Shown: positions 22,930 through 37,900, counted from the first letter of the stretch. The stretch is 64,000 bases of DNA from Rhyacophila brunnea (GCA_022495005.1 JAGYXB010001569.1:1860001-1924000); one strand, 5' to 3'. Notes: generated from the letters alone by a model not told the origin. Translations and numbers: made by a program.

Positions 22930-25900
22930 TTATTTTGAACGTATACCCTTGATGACTGCATAATACGAGTATGATGACGTTAAAACCTACAAAGAATATA
23001 GACAATAAATCAGTAATCAATGTTTTTAAATGACACATAATTATTGACATCTAGAGTACTTACATTGACAAAAGTCTGACGAGATAATTGAAAGAACTTT
23101 CCAGCGGAAACTGTCATTGGGATTTTAGTTCTTTCCATAAAAATCAACATGTATTTGCGGAACGAGACATCAGTTGACGTCCAGCGGCAGTGATAGATCG
23201 CATCAGATAAAAGGGAGCTCTACAACAGACATTACTATTTGAATAATTAGCTATCAGTCATACTTTTAATACCACATAATATTATTTCAACCAGGGAACA
23301 CGGAAATAATGGGAAGTGTGGAGAAATATGGAATAAACTTTAAAATGTTATTATCCATAGTTCCATCTGTATAATAATGTACATTAAAGTTTGTCACGTA
23401 AACAAAACGCACTATCAATGTTGGTAATATATTTGGATACTCGGCGCCTTTTGTGTTTCTTGCGATTTATGGCCTTAGTAATTCAGTCCGGTTTCAAAAC
23501 TTTGGTCCATGGTGACTAGCTGTTACATTATCTTATGATTTAATATACATAATTTTGAAAAACCTCTGAAAATTATTGTGTTGGAAAAAATCATGGTTGC
23601 CAGGAATTAAAATGCAATTGGTTAAAACCGATCATGTTCACTTCTAATGTCAATAATTATTATTGATCATTTTTTTTTTTGACCATGTCCGAGCCTAATA
23701 AGATCATATGGGCCTCGCCTCTAAGGAGTGGAGGCTTGTATTAACAGATTTTGTACCAGAAATGGATGTCAGCCACTTGCTCAACCTATTAGGTCCATAC
23801 TCTGACTCATATACAAATTGAAATACAATAAGTGTACTTGCCAGACCCAGGTTTCGAACCTGGGACCCACGAGGCTATAGGCCGACAATTAAGCCGCGCG
23901 GCCATCATTACCTATAAGTAATTTTTTAAACAAAAATTAGCCACTTATAAATGAATACGTGAATTAATTAAGAGCTAAGTACCAAAAAGTAGTTTTGCTT
24001 GTGGCTACAAAATAGTGATTTGTCAAATAAAATTTGTATGAAGCAGACATTTTGAAAAATGTGGTTTTACAGTATGAAGCAATCTCGGCAGCTTCTATAA
24101 TTTTAAAACTTAAATTTATTTTGAATTTCCACAGTACATAGCTTTGAAATTGAAATTTCCGGTCACGGTGTAAGTACCACGCCAAGAATCTTATTTTAAG
24201 GTCTAAGTACTAACTCAGGGAGAGTGGGGGGAATTAAGTAAACACTGATGACATTTGCAATAGAGATGGGCAAAATATTATAAATTAAAAAATAAGGTTT
24301 TTCGATACTTTTGTTTTAATAATTCAAATATGTATTTATCTAGTCCTAATACAATCATTCTGCGTTTTATTTCGGCGATGTGCATTGACCCTAGAGACTA
24401 TAGAGAAGTATCATAAATCAAGTATGTACAACTTTACTCAAATGTGTCCCGTAAAAATAAAATTTAATGAGGTGAGTGAGGTCTAGAATCTGGTTGGATA
24501 ATTAACTTTTTCAAATCATATATCGAGTTGTACTCGACAATTTACAACACACGTTAAAAATGAATTTTCGATTATTTAACCGCCTTTTTCTTTACGTGGT
24601 ATAAGATAACATTATTATTATAATAGCAATAAATAAGACAAACACGGCTTTGTCTAAGTGTGCAGTAAATAGGCCGGCCGTAATAAAATACTTGGTACAT
24701 GTTATATGTGTTATGTGTGCGGTGATTCCCATTATCCTTTACCTGTAAACAATACCCAGTCTGTGTTCATATTATAAACATTTACTGGTGATAAAACTGA
24801 TAAATTGTTAATAATTATTTTGAACTATGATTTGTATTAAGTATGTGAGTCAGTCAATATCACACTTTGAAATGTTTTAAATAGTCGTACACATCTTTTT
24901 ATTTGATGCCGTACAACTTAGAGCCGTTTCAGACGGGACACCGGTGTCGCGCTCGTATATAATATAGGAGGCCTTTGTATTCGAATAAAGGAGCCCTTGT
25001 ATTATGTTTATGAACGCCCTAGAACTAATGAATCAACGCATAATAAATTAGAACATAAAACTGGCCGCGGTAATAAAAACAAGTGTATCGGCGGCTTGAC
25101 AATGTAGCGGCCAACGGAAAAGTGTAGGTACCAGCAATGCGTTGACTCATTAATTTTGGGGCGTTCATAAACATAATACAAAAGCCCCTTTATTCGAATA
25201 CAAAGGCCTCCTATATTATATCGAGCGCGACACCGGTGTCCCGTCTAAAACGGGCCTTAGCAATCATGAAATAGTTATAAATTATGTTCTTAATTAATTA
25301 TAAGATGTATATTTCCCATTTAATTCAATAAGGCATGATTAATTATTATTATTATATTCTGTAAATTAATGTAGGAGTAGGTACAATGTGTAAGGAGTGC
25401 AAATATAATATACTTAATATTTTGAATTTCAAACCAAGAAAAATGTATTATTTTGAAAAAAAGGTTGCTTTTTATCGATATTATAACATTTATAACGATA
25501 CGCATTGAATATCACTAGCGCTTTCTTGACAAATTAGCGGATTGTGTGAAACAATTATAAAAATGTACTAATCTCAGAATTTCGAGGTTTGTTGGCGGGA
25601 TTCACTTTACTATTAATTGTGGAGTACTCCTGGCCACTAGTTTTTAGTTTTTTTTTTTACATTTTGGACACGTCTTCTTTCATCTTTTTGGTGATGTTTT
25701 TTAACACAACTCGTGAGTGTCAACACACCGTTTTCAGCCATTTTATATGGAATGCTGTCGACCACTGCAGTGGTACTTACACCATTTCAAATAAAACACG
25801 CCAATGGACTTACATCTTTGCCAGATTTAAATATTTTATTGTATTTTTTTGACTTGCTTGAGGCACTTAGACCATAGTTAACGTTATTGGCGTTGGTACG

Positions 25901-28900
25901 TAGAACAGTTTTCTATAAAAATATCAGTTTTGAAAATTTTGGTACTTAGCGCCTTAATTAATAGATCTTAATTAATAATCAGTTGCCTAGCTTACGAGAT
26001 ACTAATAACTGCCTAGTTTGTATGTCATTATTACTGATTTCAACATGCAACAGAGTGATTTATATTATATTATGGCCGGTACATTAGAACGATGTATATA
26101 AGTAATTATCTAGTGTAAAAAAATGGAAGAGTAAGGCTTGGGCATGGAGATGTAGGTATGTAAAATAGAATGCTAAATATATAGAAGTCACACTATAGGA
26201 TTATTTAGAAAGAGAGGCACATTTCACAGATTATATTAAATTTGTATAATATATTATTGAAAAAACAATTTAATGGTTACAAAGGCAAGTAATAAACATA
26301 TAGGTAACACAGAAAATTTATTACCTTGATTTACCTCAATGATTATGTTATCGCCAAAGTAGCAGAAGATAGCTAATTCACTAAACATTCCGCTGGCAAA
26401 AACAACACTGTAGAAAAAATCTGTAGATCCAGTTGCTACCTGCATAAGAATGAAACGTATTAAACAAAATGAAGCCAGAATAATATGTTGCGTTGTAAGA
26501 GGGTGTATATTTATTTTTATTGTAGTGATTTGTGACATCACTACCGATAAATCCAAATTATTTTTGTAAACTTCATTAGGTGGTACCAAAAAATTGAAGA
26601 AAATAAAATTACCTCCTGAGTAACAATGTTTTGAAATAGCTCCCCAGTGAATTCAAAGCAATAAATTCAATGTCAGTAAGTACTTACCTATTATTATTAA
26701 TAGGTACAGTAAAAGCGAAATAATAATGCGGTCGGTCGATAGGGTGCATGCGTATTGGGTGCCGTGATAAAATAAATGCCTGGCAGCCGATGACCGCGTA
26801 TTCGTACGTATACGTACATATATTATACAATCGACAAACCGCTTCATTGTTTCGTTTTTACTGTACCTACTGCTTTATTTTAAAATTTTATGGTATCTCA
26901 TGACATTTTCAAAATTTGGTATTTGCAGATGTTACGACTATTAATTAGGTCATTGAATGAAATTTCATTTGATAAACACAATTACACTACTTAATATTTC
27001 ATTACTGATTTATAGACGTTCCTACTTTTATGATTTTATTTTACAAAAATTTCATATTTTTTACAGTGATTTGAAAATATTTTATTTCTATATAGCCATA
27101 AACTTTACTATGCATATATTCTCTATGGTTTAAGCAAGCGCGAAAAGCCGAAAACAATTACCATAAATAAATTAGACGTCAAATTTGTGGGGCGATTATC
27201 AGCGTTTTGAAACAATATAAAATTGAATTTAAATTTTCTTGTTAATTCATAAAAGCAAATACACAATTATAATAATATTTATCAGTGCCTGGCGTGCTAA
27301 TATAGACATTGTTTGTTAAAAATGGCACAAGCAACGGCGCCGGTAAACCCGTCCACATTGCTTCCTTTAGGTTAGTTGTATTTTATAGAACATTAAATCA
27401 TATGATTATTACGTATTGATACTAATCGATTACGAGTGAGAGGCATAAACGCATGTGATTAGATTTATTTATTATCGTTTTGCCTATAATCAGACTTATT
27501 TAATCCATGTAAAATGAAATACTAGTGAAGAAAATACAAGCTCTGATTGACAGTCATGTCACTATTTCTGATTTATATGTTTATGTATAATCGTTGTAAC
27601 ATCGTCAATTGGATACTCTCAATATGTCACCGTTATCATTAGCCTTCGTAACACATTTACTATACGTAATGTGAAGTAGGATATCAAAACATTTGTTTTC
27701 TCTCTTAACAGAACTGGTAGACAAATGCATCGGATCCCGAATTCACATAATAATGAAGAATGAAAAAGAAATGGTTGGGACATTGCTGGGTTTCGATGAT
27801 TTCGTAAATATGCTCCTCGAAGATGTGACGGAGTATGAATCAACCCCCGAGGGACGAAGAGTCACCAAGTTGGACCAAATTTTGCTGAATGGAAACAATA
27901 TTACAATGGTAAATTAGTATTTTGTTGCTAATAAATCTCACTTCGGTCTAATGAAGGTGCTACGTTCCAAGGCATTGAACCAACACTTGTAATGCATTTA
28001 GTATAAAACAGTAATAAGGCTAGTTGTCATGTATGGCTCGGAAACCTGCAGGCTCATTTGAGCGGAGAGCGCTCTGTGCGATATCTTCGAACCCGTCGAT
28101 AACACGCTCAGGAAGGAGACAAAGATACAATAAATAAACTGTATGTTTCGTACGGAGCCCGCACATCGTATACTCCATCAAATTGGGCAGCTTTAGATGG
28201 CTGTGCCATGTACACAGAATGGACAAGTCACCTACCATTGGCATGTAGCGGAAAAATACGACACTTGAAATTTGAGACATTTTTTTGATAATACTCATTT
28301 TAAATTGATTTGTCACAAAATCTTTTACTACGCTGACTAATTTAATCACATTTTTGAACCCCCCCCCCACCAAAGTGTAAACCAACAAGAACCGTGTTTT
28401 ATTTAGACATGAATTTTATCTCAGTACTATACGACACAAAGAAGTTGGACGGTCTTTAATATAACCATATATATATATATATATATATATCCGATACAAC
28501 ATTTCACAGTGAAGTGTGATACAAATTTCCGGACACGGTTCGTCACAAATCATTATACATAGGAATGTAGATAATTTTCGTATAACTTGTGATTTCGCTT
28601 ATGCGATGATCGCATAGCAGGTAGGTGCATTTTGTTCAAGGCGTCAGTGTGATGATGGTATGCGATCATCACACAAGTAAAATCACTGTCATTAAATCTC
28701 AGCCCCTCGATATATTAGGTATTATTTTTTTTAAATGCAAAGATTAAAAGACTATTTTTTTCTAATTTCCAGCTCGTGCCAGGTGGGGACATGCCGGACA
28801 CATGAAACATTCTTCCCAAACTTAATTATTGTAATTTTGTATTTAATAACTATTTTTTATCAAACATCGCTCTATAATTTTCAAACTGTAATTAAAAATA

Positions 28901-31900
28901 TTTATTTATAAGCGGACAGTAATTTGTTTTATTGTTCCTACTAAATATTCAAACTTTTACGGTGATTTAAAATTACTGTACCTACCGAGGGTTTTTAAGA
29001 AATGAGTGCGAGGCAGGGTTGAGATATCAGTCTATCAGCATACCAATCAAAACGGCATCTTATTAGCCAGCTCTCACAGCTATAAATCAAACTTTCTAGG
29101 AACGTCGCTCCAGTGTTGCATATGAAGACCGCGCACAATCTACCTAGCGACAGTCGCATGTAACCTCTCAAAATCAATATACATTTGGATGCGGCAGCCG
29201 GCGAGCTGGTATAGAAATGACCAATTCGTAGGTGTGTATATGCGTTCTCTCGCAGCCCGAAACGAATGCGATTTGTTGTTAGCAGCACTAGATGGTTTTT
29301 CAAACTAAAAAGTCGCATTTGACCAATCTGCGTAGCTTTATTTGGCAACGTGTGTTTTGTGAATAACAATGACGTCACATCCACGTATTCGACACGTTGC
29401 AGACGAGACAAGTTTTGGTGTGCGAATCGGCTAAATATTGAATGAAACATCCAACGACGGATACCTACATTTTGAATATAATAGGGCATTTATTATAACG
29501 ATTTGGTTTAATTTTTTTGTTGACGTTGGTACACCAAGGGTTTCTTCACCTATGTATCGCAACCTAAAATTAGATCGATCACTGCAATATAATTTTATAT
29601 AATATATATTTTATTCTTTTCAACATTACAACAGCCCACAAGGCACAATAACATAAGCGTAGTGAAACAGTACTGTAGTTAGTAATAGATGTGAAACAAT
29701 CGTAAACACCCAGACTTTGAGTAAATCATTTAAATATATTGTAACCTCACAGGGTCGAACCTGGAGCCCCCGGATTAAACGCCAGCGCCATACGCACTCG
29801 ACTATAAGGGCATTCATTTGGTCACAGTACAGTTTCAACAATAACAAAAATTTTGAGATAAATCGCATAGGTAACATCAATGTGCAAACGTAATGACATT
29901 TGTAATGAATACTTTGTCGCTTCAATGATATTTACCAATCCAACTTGCAAAGCAGCGCCGCACATAATGATAGCTGCTGCAGCAAATTGGTAGAAGATTC
30001 CCCAAGTAAATACCTCTTCAATCTTCTGGACAAACCTGAAAATGTTAACTCACCTATCAACCCAAAAATTTTTTTTTGAAACTTAACTAAAATATTAAAT
30101 AAATAAATTACCATGTTTGCTTCTAAGTGGACTGTATGGTTCTCGACGGAGAGGAGGTTTGTGTTCACACTTTACCTCTCTTCAAAATTGCACAAAGTAG
30201 GTACCAATGCAATATACCAGTGGGTCTATTCTATGCTTATCGACCGCTAAAGTGATAAAGTGAAAAATATTATCAAACTTAGGGTAGGTTTGTATCAAAA
30301 TATTAGCACTTATTGTAACAATTACACGAAGCCGGTTTTTATTGTTGCAATAAGTGCTATATTTTAACAACACCTATCTTGCTGCTGTTAAAATATCGCA
30401 CTTATTGCAACAATAAAAACCGGCTACGTGTAATTGTTACAATAAGTGCTAATATTTTGATACAAACCTACCCTAAGTTTGATACTATTTATCAATTTAG
30501 TGTTCGATAAGTATAGAATAGACCCACTGTAATAGTGTGTAAAAATCAGGAAATTTTGGTCACAAATATTGCAACAAGCCTGATTATATTTTATTTATAT
30601 ATTTTACCGATAATTAAATTAAAATTGATAGATTTTAAACATCTATTGTCACTAATCTACCAAATATGATTATTACTGCAATATATTAAAACAAAAACAT
30701 CAAAGATATCAAAACATAAGCGTATTCATGGAAGAAATGACAGTTTCAGTACGATTTAACACTTATTTCATTTTGGAATTCATTTACGACCGTACTAAAA
30801 AATTAGTACATCTGGCATACATATGATGACGCTCTAAGACAGGCCTGGGCAAACTTTTCGATGAAGGGCCACATTAGGAATATAAAATGAACAGGGGGGC
30901 GGGCTGCAAATAAAATACTAATTTTAGACAAAAGGAATTCCAACAAAAAAAAAATGATTCTCTAATAGCCACCAATTTTTAATGTCCTGAACAAAACCAG
31001 AGATGATAAAATAATTAACAAGTTGACAAATTCTTCAATGCATTATAATATCGTCGCTCGGCATGCAATACCGTGTTAGTGACCATTTTACCAAAATGTA
31101 TGTTTTGATGCCATTCGATTCAAAATATAAATCTTCACGTATGTGCACTCATAGAATGCTGGATATTTGTTTGAATTGACGTTTTAATAGGCATTTTGTA
31201 ACACCGTGTATGTGATTTGCAAGGCAACTCCGCGAATGTGTCGCGCGTTTTTCCTTTAATACCGCGCTAGTGACCATTATCCAAAATATATGTTTTGACG
31301 CCATTCGATTCAAAATACAAATCTCCACGTATGTACATTCATAGAATGCTGGATATTTGTTTAGATTGACGTTTTAATAATAGGCATTTTGTAACACAGC
31401 CTATGTGATTTGCAAGGCAACACTGCGTGTCGCGTGTTTTTTCTTTCTCCTGTACAATTTTGTTTTTGTCGCTAACGCGCGATATTGCATGCCGAACGAC
31501 GATATGTATATTCAATTTTTATTTTTAGAAAGGCATTAAAATGTAGAAAAAAGTAAACTTTATTCAGATATACGATTAAAGCTCACAGGCGTCACCGAAA
31601 TACTTGGTGGGCTGTAGTTTGCCCAGGCCTGATCTAAGCAAACTCAGTTGCTAGTGTTACCAATACCCAATAAGCCAAACAAAGAATATTTATTGGTGAC
31701 AACACTAAACAATCTTCGATCATTATGTTAAATTTAAAACGAGTTGCTAATTGTATTTACTAGGATATTATTTTTGGTTTGTATTATTTTCTGCTAAAAT
31801 AATGAATAACGCAGTAGCGAAAGGTGCAGGTAGGCTGTTAATATCCGCCATAAATAGTGCACATTAAACTTTGTTAGTTATACGTATTTGTTTTCATTAT

Positions 31901-34900
31901 AGTAAGAATACAATTTGCAGATAGTGCTGGTCAGTTTTTAAAAATCAATTAAACCCTGCCTAAACCAAACTATAATAGTTTTGGTATATTTTGGGCAATA
32001 TGACAAAATTGTGCAAATTTTTTCATACATACTTATTTGTTTTCGTTGGATTAAGAATTTTTTTTTTTTTTTCGACCCTGTCCGATCCTGATAGGATCAT
32101 ATGGGCCTCCACAGAGTATTGACAGATTTTGTTTTTTTATGAGAAATGGATGTCAGCCACTTGCTCAACCTATTAGGTCCATACTCTGACACACACAAAT
32201 TGAAAAACAATATGTGTACTTGCCAGACCCAGGATTCGAACAAAGTTATGTATGGTTTAATTGCATAATTTTAGATATTTTATAGATAGACTAGTATTTT
32301 TTGACTATTATCTATTATGGCTTGGTTTTCGCTGGGTTTAATTGAATTTAAAAAACTAACCAACACCATCTGTAAATTGTAGTCTTATTTTAATGAAAAC
32401 AAATACGCATGACTGACAAAGTTTAGTGTGCACCATTTATGGCGGATCTTAACAGCCTACCGCCACCCTTCGCCACTGGAATAACGTCAGCCACCAACGT
32501 ACAGATGGCAGCGCCAAATCATCCCATTCTCTCACACATCTATACGGCGTAAATAACTTACTTCACAATAGTAGTATGGTGATTCATACATTTAACGAAT
32601 TCCCTCTTCATATGTTCACTTCTCATATACCGTTTCTCATTATTATGTGGTTTTGATCCATACTCAAATTTACTCGCAACGTATTTCCGAAACCTTTTAC
32701 CACTGTCAGACGCATTTTGATTTAAAACTAATCCATCGATTGTGGCAATGGCTTTGTCCATTTTATTATCTATCTCGTTGATATCATTATTCGAGTCGTC
32801 CATCTTGTCTGTATTCAAATCAAAACGGCTGTAAGATTTTGGTGATCTCTCGCCTATTCTTTGCAGTGACTCCTTCAAGATAACCAGTTGTGAACAGGCA
32901 TGTGCCATAAAACCGCATATCATCGTGTTCATGGCGGTTTCAGCTATCCCTGTTGCTCCCAGAAGCAACATCGTGTAGATTAGAATCAGATGATTGCTGC
33001 AAATTTTTATATAGATACTGAATCATGATATTTTTATTTATTTAGGTCAACCAACAGGATCAATCACAGAGGATAAATATAAATATTATATAGAGAAAAA
33101 TAATATGTGATGGTCCCAATAACAGGCGGATACAAAAAGCATAATAAATCAAATTAAATTAGTATTAATACTACCGACTGAAGTTACTTGACGGAATTTA
33201 AATTAAGTTTTGTAGTAATAACAGTTATTATTATTGTGATAGTTTAAGTAAATCCATACATGTGTACAGGCGCTATTAGGTATGTTTATTAGTGTTTTCA
33301 AATTATAATTGAACTGGCGCTGGAACTCCATTACAATAGTTTTGAAACAATTTTTTAAAAATAAATCAACTTAAAATATATAATTATATTTTCCCAACAT
33401 TGCGAAAACATAACATATAACTTTATAATAATGAAACAGCGATAGGATTTTGAAAAAAAATGCAGTAATATTTATATACTCATTATTACCTTACTTTTTT
33501 AAAGTGGCGCAGCTAGAAATATTGAGCCCTATAGCCGCGTGGCTAAAGCGCCGGTCTATAGTGTCGAGGGTCCCAGGTTCGAATCCTGGGTCTGTACACA
33601 TATTGTTTTTCAATTTGTGTATGAGTCAGAGTATGGACCTAATAGGTTGAGCAAGTGGCTGACATCCATTTCTCGTAAAAATAAAATCTGTTAATACAAA
33701 CCTCCACTCTGTGGAGGCCCATATGATCCTATTAGGATCGGACATGGTCGAAAGAAGTAATCCATTTGCGTCGTTTTTTGCGACCCGGGTTTCCGACGAC
33801 GACGACAATGGTTTGCGACCCGGGACGATTTTACACCTCTTGGGTGTAGTATTTTTATTGTTTATAAAGACTAATGATCTATTATTAGGTTTTGAGGATT
33901 TATTATACGTTTATGGAGTGTATTATTATTGATAAGGTGGGGGGGGTATGATACAAAAAACATTGTTTACTGCAGTGCTCGAGTGCTTGAATAAAGGTAT
34001 TGAACATGTCAATAGAATGAATAAAGAACTTAGCTTTAAAAAAATCAACGTGTAATGGGTCACAATTTGTCATCAGCTGTCCTGTGCGGACATGAAACTC
34101 GACCATGCTCAATAGTTCAGTGCAATCGAAGATTGAATTTATAGTTTTACCTAGGTGGTGTCTTCGCTGCCTCAGGAATCCACAATTTTAGCTTTAATTC
34201 GCCAGATTTGTTCATATATGTAGTAATAAGCCACAGAAAACAAAATGCGAGCGGCTGAAGGGCAAATAAGAAGCTGCCGAGTGGTATGGAACGAAGAAGA
34301 CTCGCTGCAGCAGGGTGGTTTCTGTTCCAGCCAGGGCCTATAAGAAACGCAATAAACGAGTTGTGTCAAAGTAACATATTAGCCGTGCTCGAAATGGACA
34401 ATTTTATTGTAAATGTTACAATAAGTGCCAATACTTCGATACAAACCAACCCTAGATAGTAGCCGTAGCAGCCGAAAGCAGTTTTGTGTATAGAATAATC
34501 CAATGGTCCAGACCATGGCCCCCACATCTTGAACCGGGCCCCCCTACCTATCGCTAACGTTAATGGCAGCCTGTCGCTCTACAGTGGCATTTGGTATTCA
34601 CAAATGGTGTTCGAGGTCAAATAACATTCAGTATATTTTTAGCGATTTTTTAACATATCGAATTATGGAGTTGTCGAGTATACATACAACATTCAAAAAT
34701 TGCATCGCACAGCTATATATTAATGGTAATAACCCCGAAGTGAAATAGCAGGCGACTTTTTTACTATTAGAGCGAATTTAAGATGTGTGTTTATCTCATT
34801 TACCTGGTTGACCCGCCCGGGCCCCTAGGCTAGAGCCCTGTCAGTCCAGACTGTAATGTCATAGTGACTTAATTTTTAGTATCACCCGGAAAGATTACAG

Positions 34901-37900
34901 TTCTTCGAATAAGCTTGTGAATCTGCCAGTATGTATAATTATTAGGACTCACAGATAAACCCACATTCCATATTGTATTTCTACTGCGTTTTCGGAATGA
35001 AAACGGTGATTTTATAGATAGCTAATCCAGTGACAACCCAAAGGCAAAGTGCCACCCTTAAGCTGAATTAAAATGTCACTCCCTCAATAATTTTAGCATC
35101 GAAATATGTAGAAATTCATAACCCAAATATTTATTAAAATAAATGCAATAAAAATTAATGGCCATAAAAATAGAGGAAAAACATCAAACCATCGAGTTGG
35201 TCCATCAGCCACTGTATTCCATGAGAATTTTTCCAAAATATTAAAATCTTCAAAATGGAAATGGCTTTGATTATGAACGGTGACATCACACGAAGCATCT
35301 CCTGCAAGTCTCCCCAATTCTAGAACATTCAATACAACTTAAACAAATTAAAATAATTGCAACTAGCAACCTAGGTCATATAATGAAATCACAATATTCA
35401 ATTGGTGTCCATACCCATTCCTTAAGGGGGATGCTTCTACCTACCAGAGGCACCTAGCGGAAAATTACGAAGCTTGCAATTTGAGAAATTTTTTTGATAA
35501 TTTACAATTTCAACTGCATTAATTAATAAATATGTATCTGAAAACATTAAAAAGAAAAATATTTTTTATTTCAAGTCAAAGATAAAAAATGAAAGGACCC
35601 CATCTTATTACCTAATACATAATATTTTATGGTCATATTAAATTTACTTTATTAAGTTTTTTATGCTGTATCTAAGAGATTTTTGACTAATTCATAGTTT
35701 AAATATTTTTTTATATTCACTTTAAAAAACATCGATTTTCCGCTTCTCTCGGTCATGTGCGTTGCGTTGCCATGTACTTCCGCAGAACTTTATCATTTCA
35801 TCGATCCAGGTCTACCTTGCGTACGCTTTTGTACCTCTTGGATACCACTGGATGATTAAAGTTATCCAACGATTGTCTCTTTTTCGAGCTATGCTTTTAT
35901 AAGCTTATTTTAGAACGCGTCCAGAAGAAATTTATTCAATGTCTTTATTTTAAGACATATAACTATTTTCCTTTCGGTAATTCGTCAAATGATTATTTTC
36001 CGACTGCCTTTCTACAAGGCATGCTTACTTTTCACTCTCTTGAATCTCGTCGGTCTCTTCTGCTCTTGAAACACTTTTGCCTGTAGGAATGAGGAACGAG
36101 GAATGATTTCAAATCCTGGTGTCCTAATGAATTTGAATTTACATGCGCCTGTCAATTACCTACGTGGTTGCAGCCATGATTTATTCTGGATTGGAACCGT
36201 TTCCTCGTGTCAAGCCTATCAGGCACCATTAACGAGTGGTGCAAGATTAATAAATGCGCTCCCTAAAGACAGACATTTTCAACGATATTGCATTTTGTTT
36301 TTGACACTTTATTTTTCTGTATAAAATTGTACTTTAGTATGTTTTGATTTAATTTTTTTCTGTTATTATTATTATTATTATTATTTTCTATATTCTCTTC
36401 TTCTCTCTTGTGAGGGTAATATTTGTTATAATGTAAATCTCATGTTGTGTACGTCTTGAATTTAGATTTGTTATGTCCACAATCTTTTGTATTCTTTAAT
36501 AAATAAATAAATAAATAAATACACATTTATTTAATATATAAAAATTAATATTTGTTTGTTTGTTTGTTTGTTCGTATTGTATGCACTGCCATACCGTTCA
36601 TCCGATTGCGATAAAACTTTGTTAACTTATTGCTTGCACTTCCGTGAAGAGTATAGGCCATATCTTATATATAAAAATGAATGTCTGTCTGTCTGTATGC
36701 CTGTTCGTCTGTCTGTCTTTCTGTCTGTCCCGTATGCGTTCCTATACCATTCATCCGATTGCGATGAAATTTTGGTAAGTGGTTGTATGCACACCCGCAA
36801 AGGTTTCTGAATTAGAAAAATCATCACCTTCTTCTTCTTCATCATTCTATTTTCTTTTATTCGTATGGTTCCTATACCATAAATCCGATTACGACAAAAC
36901 TTTCGTCAGTTATTGTACACACACCCGCAAAGGTTTCTAAATTAGAAAAACCATCTTCTTCTACTTATTCTTCATTATATCTTCTTTTATTCGTATGGTT
37001 CCTGTACCATTCATCCGATTGCGATGAAACCTTCGTCAGTTGTTGTGGTAACACCCGCAAAGGTTTCTGAATGAGTACAACTATCTTCTTCTTCTTCATC
37101 ATTCTATCTTCTTTTATTTGTATGGTCCCTATACCATTCATCCGATTGCGATGAAACTTTCGTTAGTGGTTGTGCCAACACCTGCCAAGGTTTCTGAATT
37201 AGCACAACCACCTTCTTCTTCTTCTTCATTACATCTTATGGTTCCTATACTTTATACATGATTCTTTATACTTTATACATTATTCGTATGGTGCCTATAC
37301 CATTCATCCGATTGCGATGAAACCTTTGTCAGTTGTTGTGGTAACACCCGCAAAGGTTTCTGAATAAGTACAACTATCTTCTTCTTCTTCATCATTCTAT
37401 TTTCTTTTATTTGTATGGTCCCTATACCATTCATCCGATTGCGATGAAACTTTCGTTAGTGGTTGTGCCAACACCTGCCAAGGTTTCTGAATTAGTACAA
37501 CCATCTTCTTCTTTTATTTTATATTCTTCTATTCGTATGCGTTTCTATTCCATTCATCCGATTGCAATAAAACTTTCGTCAACAATTTTGCCAAAACCCG
37601 CAAAGGTTTCTGAATTAGAATAAACATCTCTTTCTTCTTCTATTTTATCTTCTTCTATTCACAATAAAACTTTGATGAGTTGTCGTGCGCATGCCCACGA
37701 AGATTTCTTTTCTTTAGAAAATCATCTTCTTCTTCTATTCGTATGCGTTCCTATAACATTCATCCGATTGCGATGAAACTTTTGTCAGTTGTTGTGCGCA
37801 CACCTGCGAAGGTTGCTAAATTAGTATTATATAAAATACAACGTTAATTGTTTGTTTGTTCCATGCAATTTTGATTTTTTTTACTACATAATAACAATAA

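Noticed and set aside
30840..31631. Treating the two 191-bp units as a satellite array
   Set aside because: Only two units are present and they are enclosed by inverted ends, so a nested transposon explains them better.
33531..33605. Possible true tRNA gene
   Set aside because: The A and B boxes are present but the sequence continues into a body shared by several dispersed copies, so it is a SINE head. The same holds for 49704, 51340, 60736 and 61505.
35093..35332. 79-codon minus-strand frame ending in a hydrophobic tail
   Set aside because: Another frame of the same DNA gives receptor exon 2 ([15 protein letters not shown]) with matching splice phases, so this frame is not the coding one.
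36741..37850. CRISPR-like repeat array
   Set aside because: The units are contiguous 127-130-bp tandem repeats with no spacers, inside a eukaryotic Helitron.
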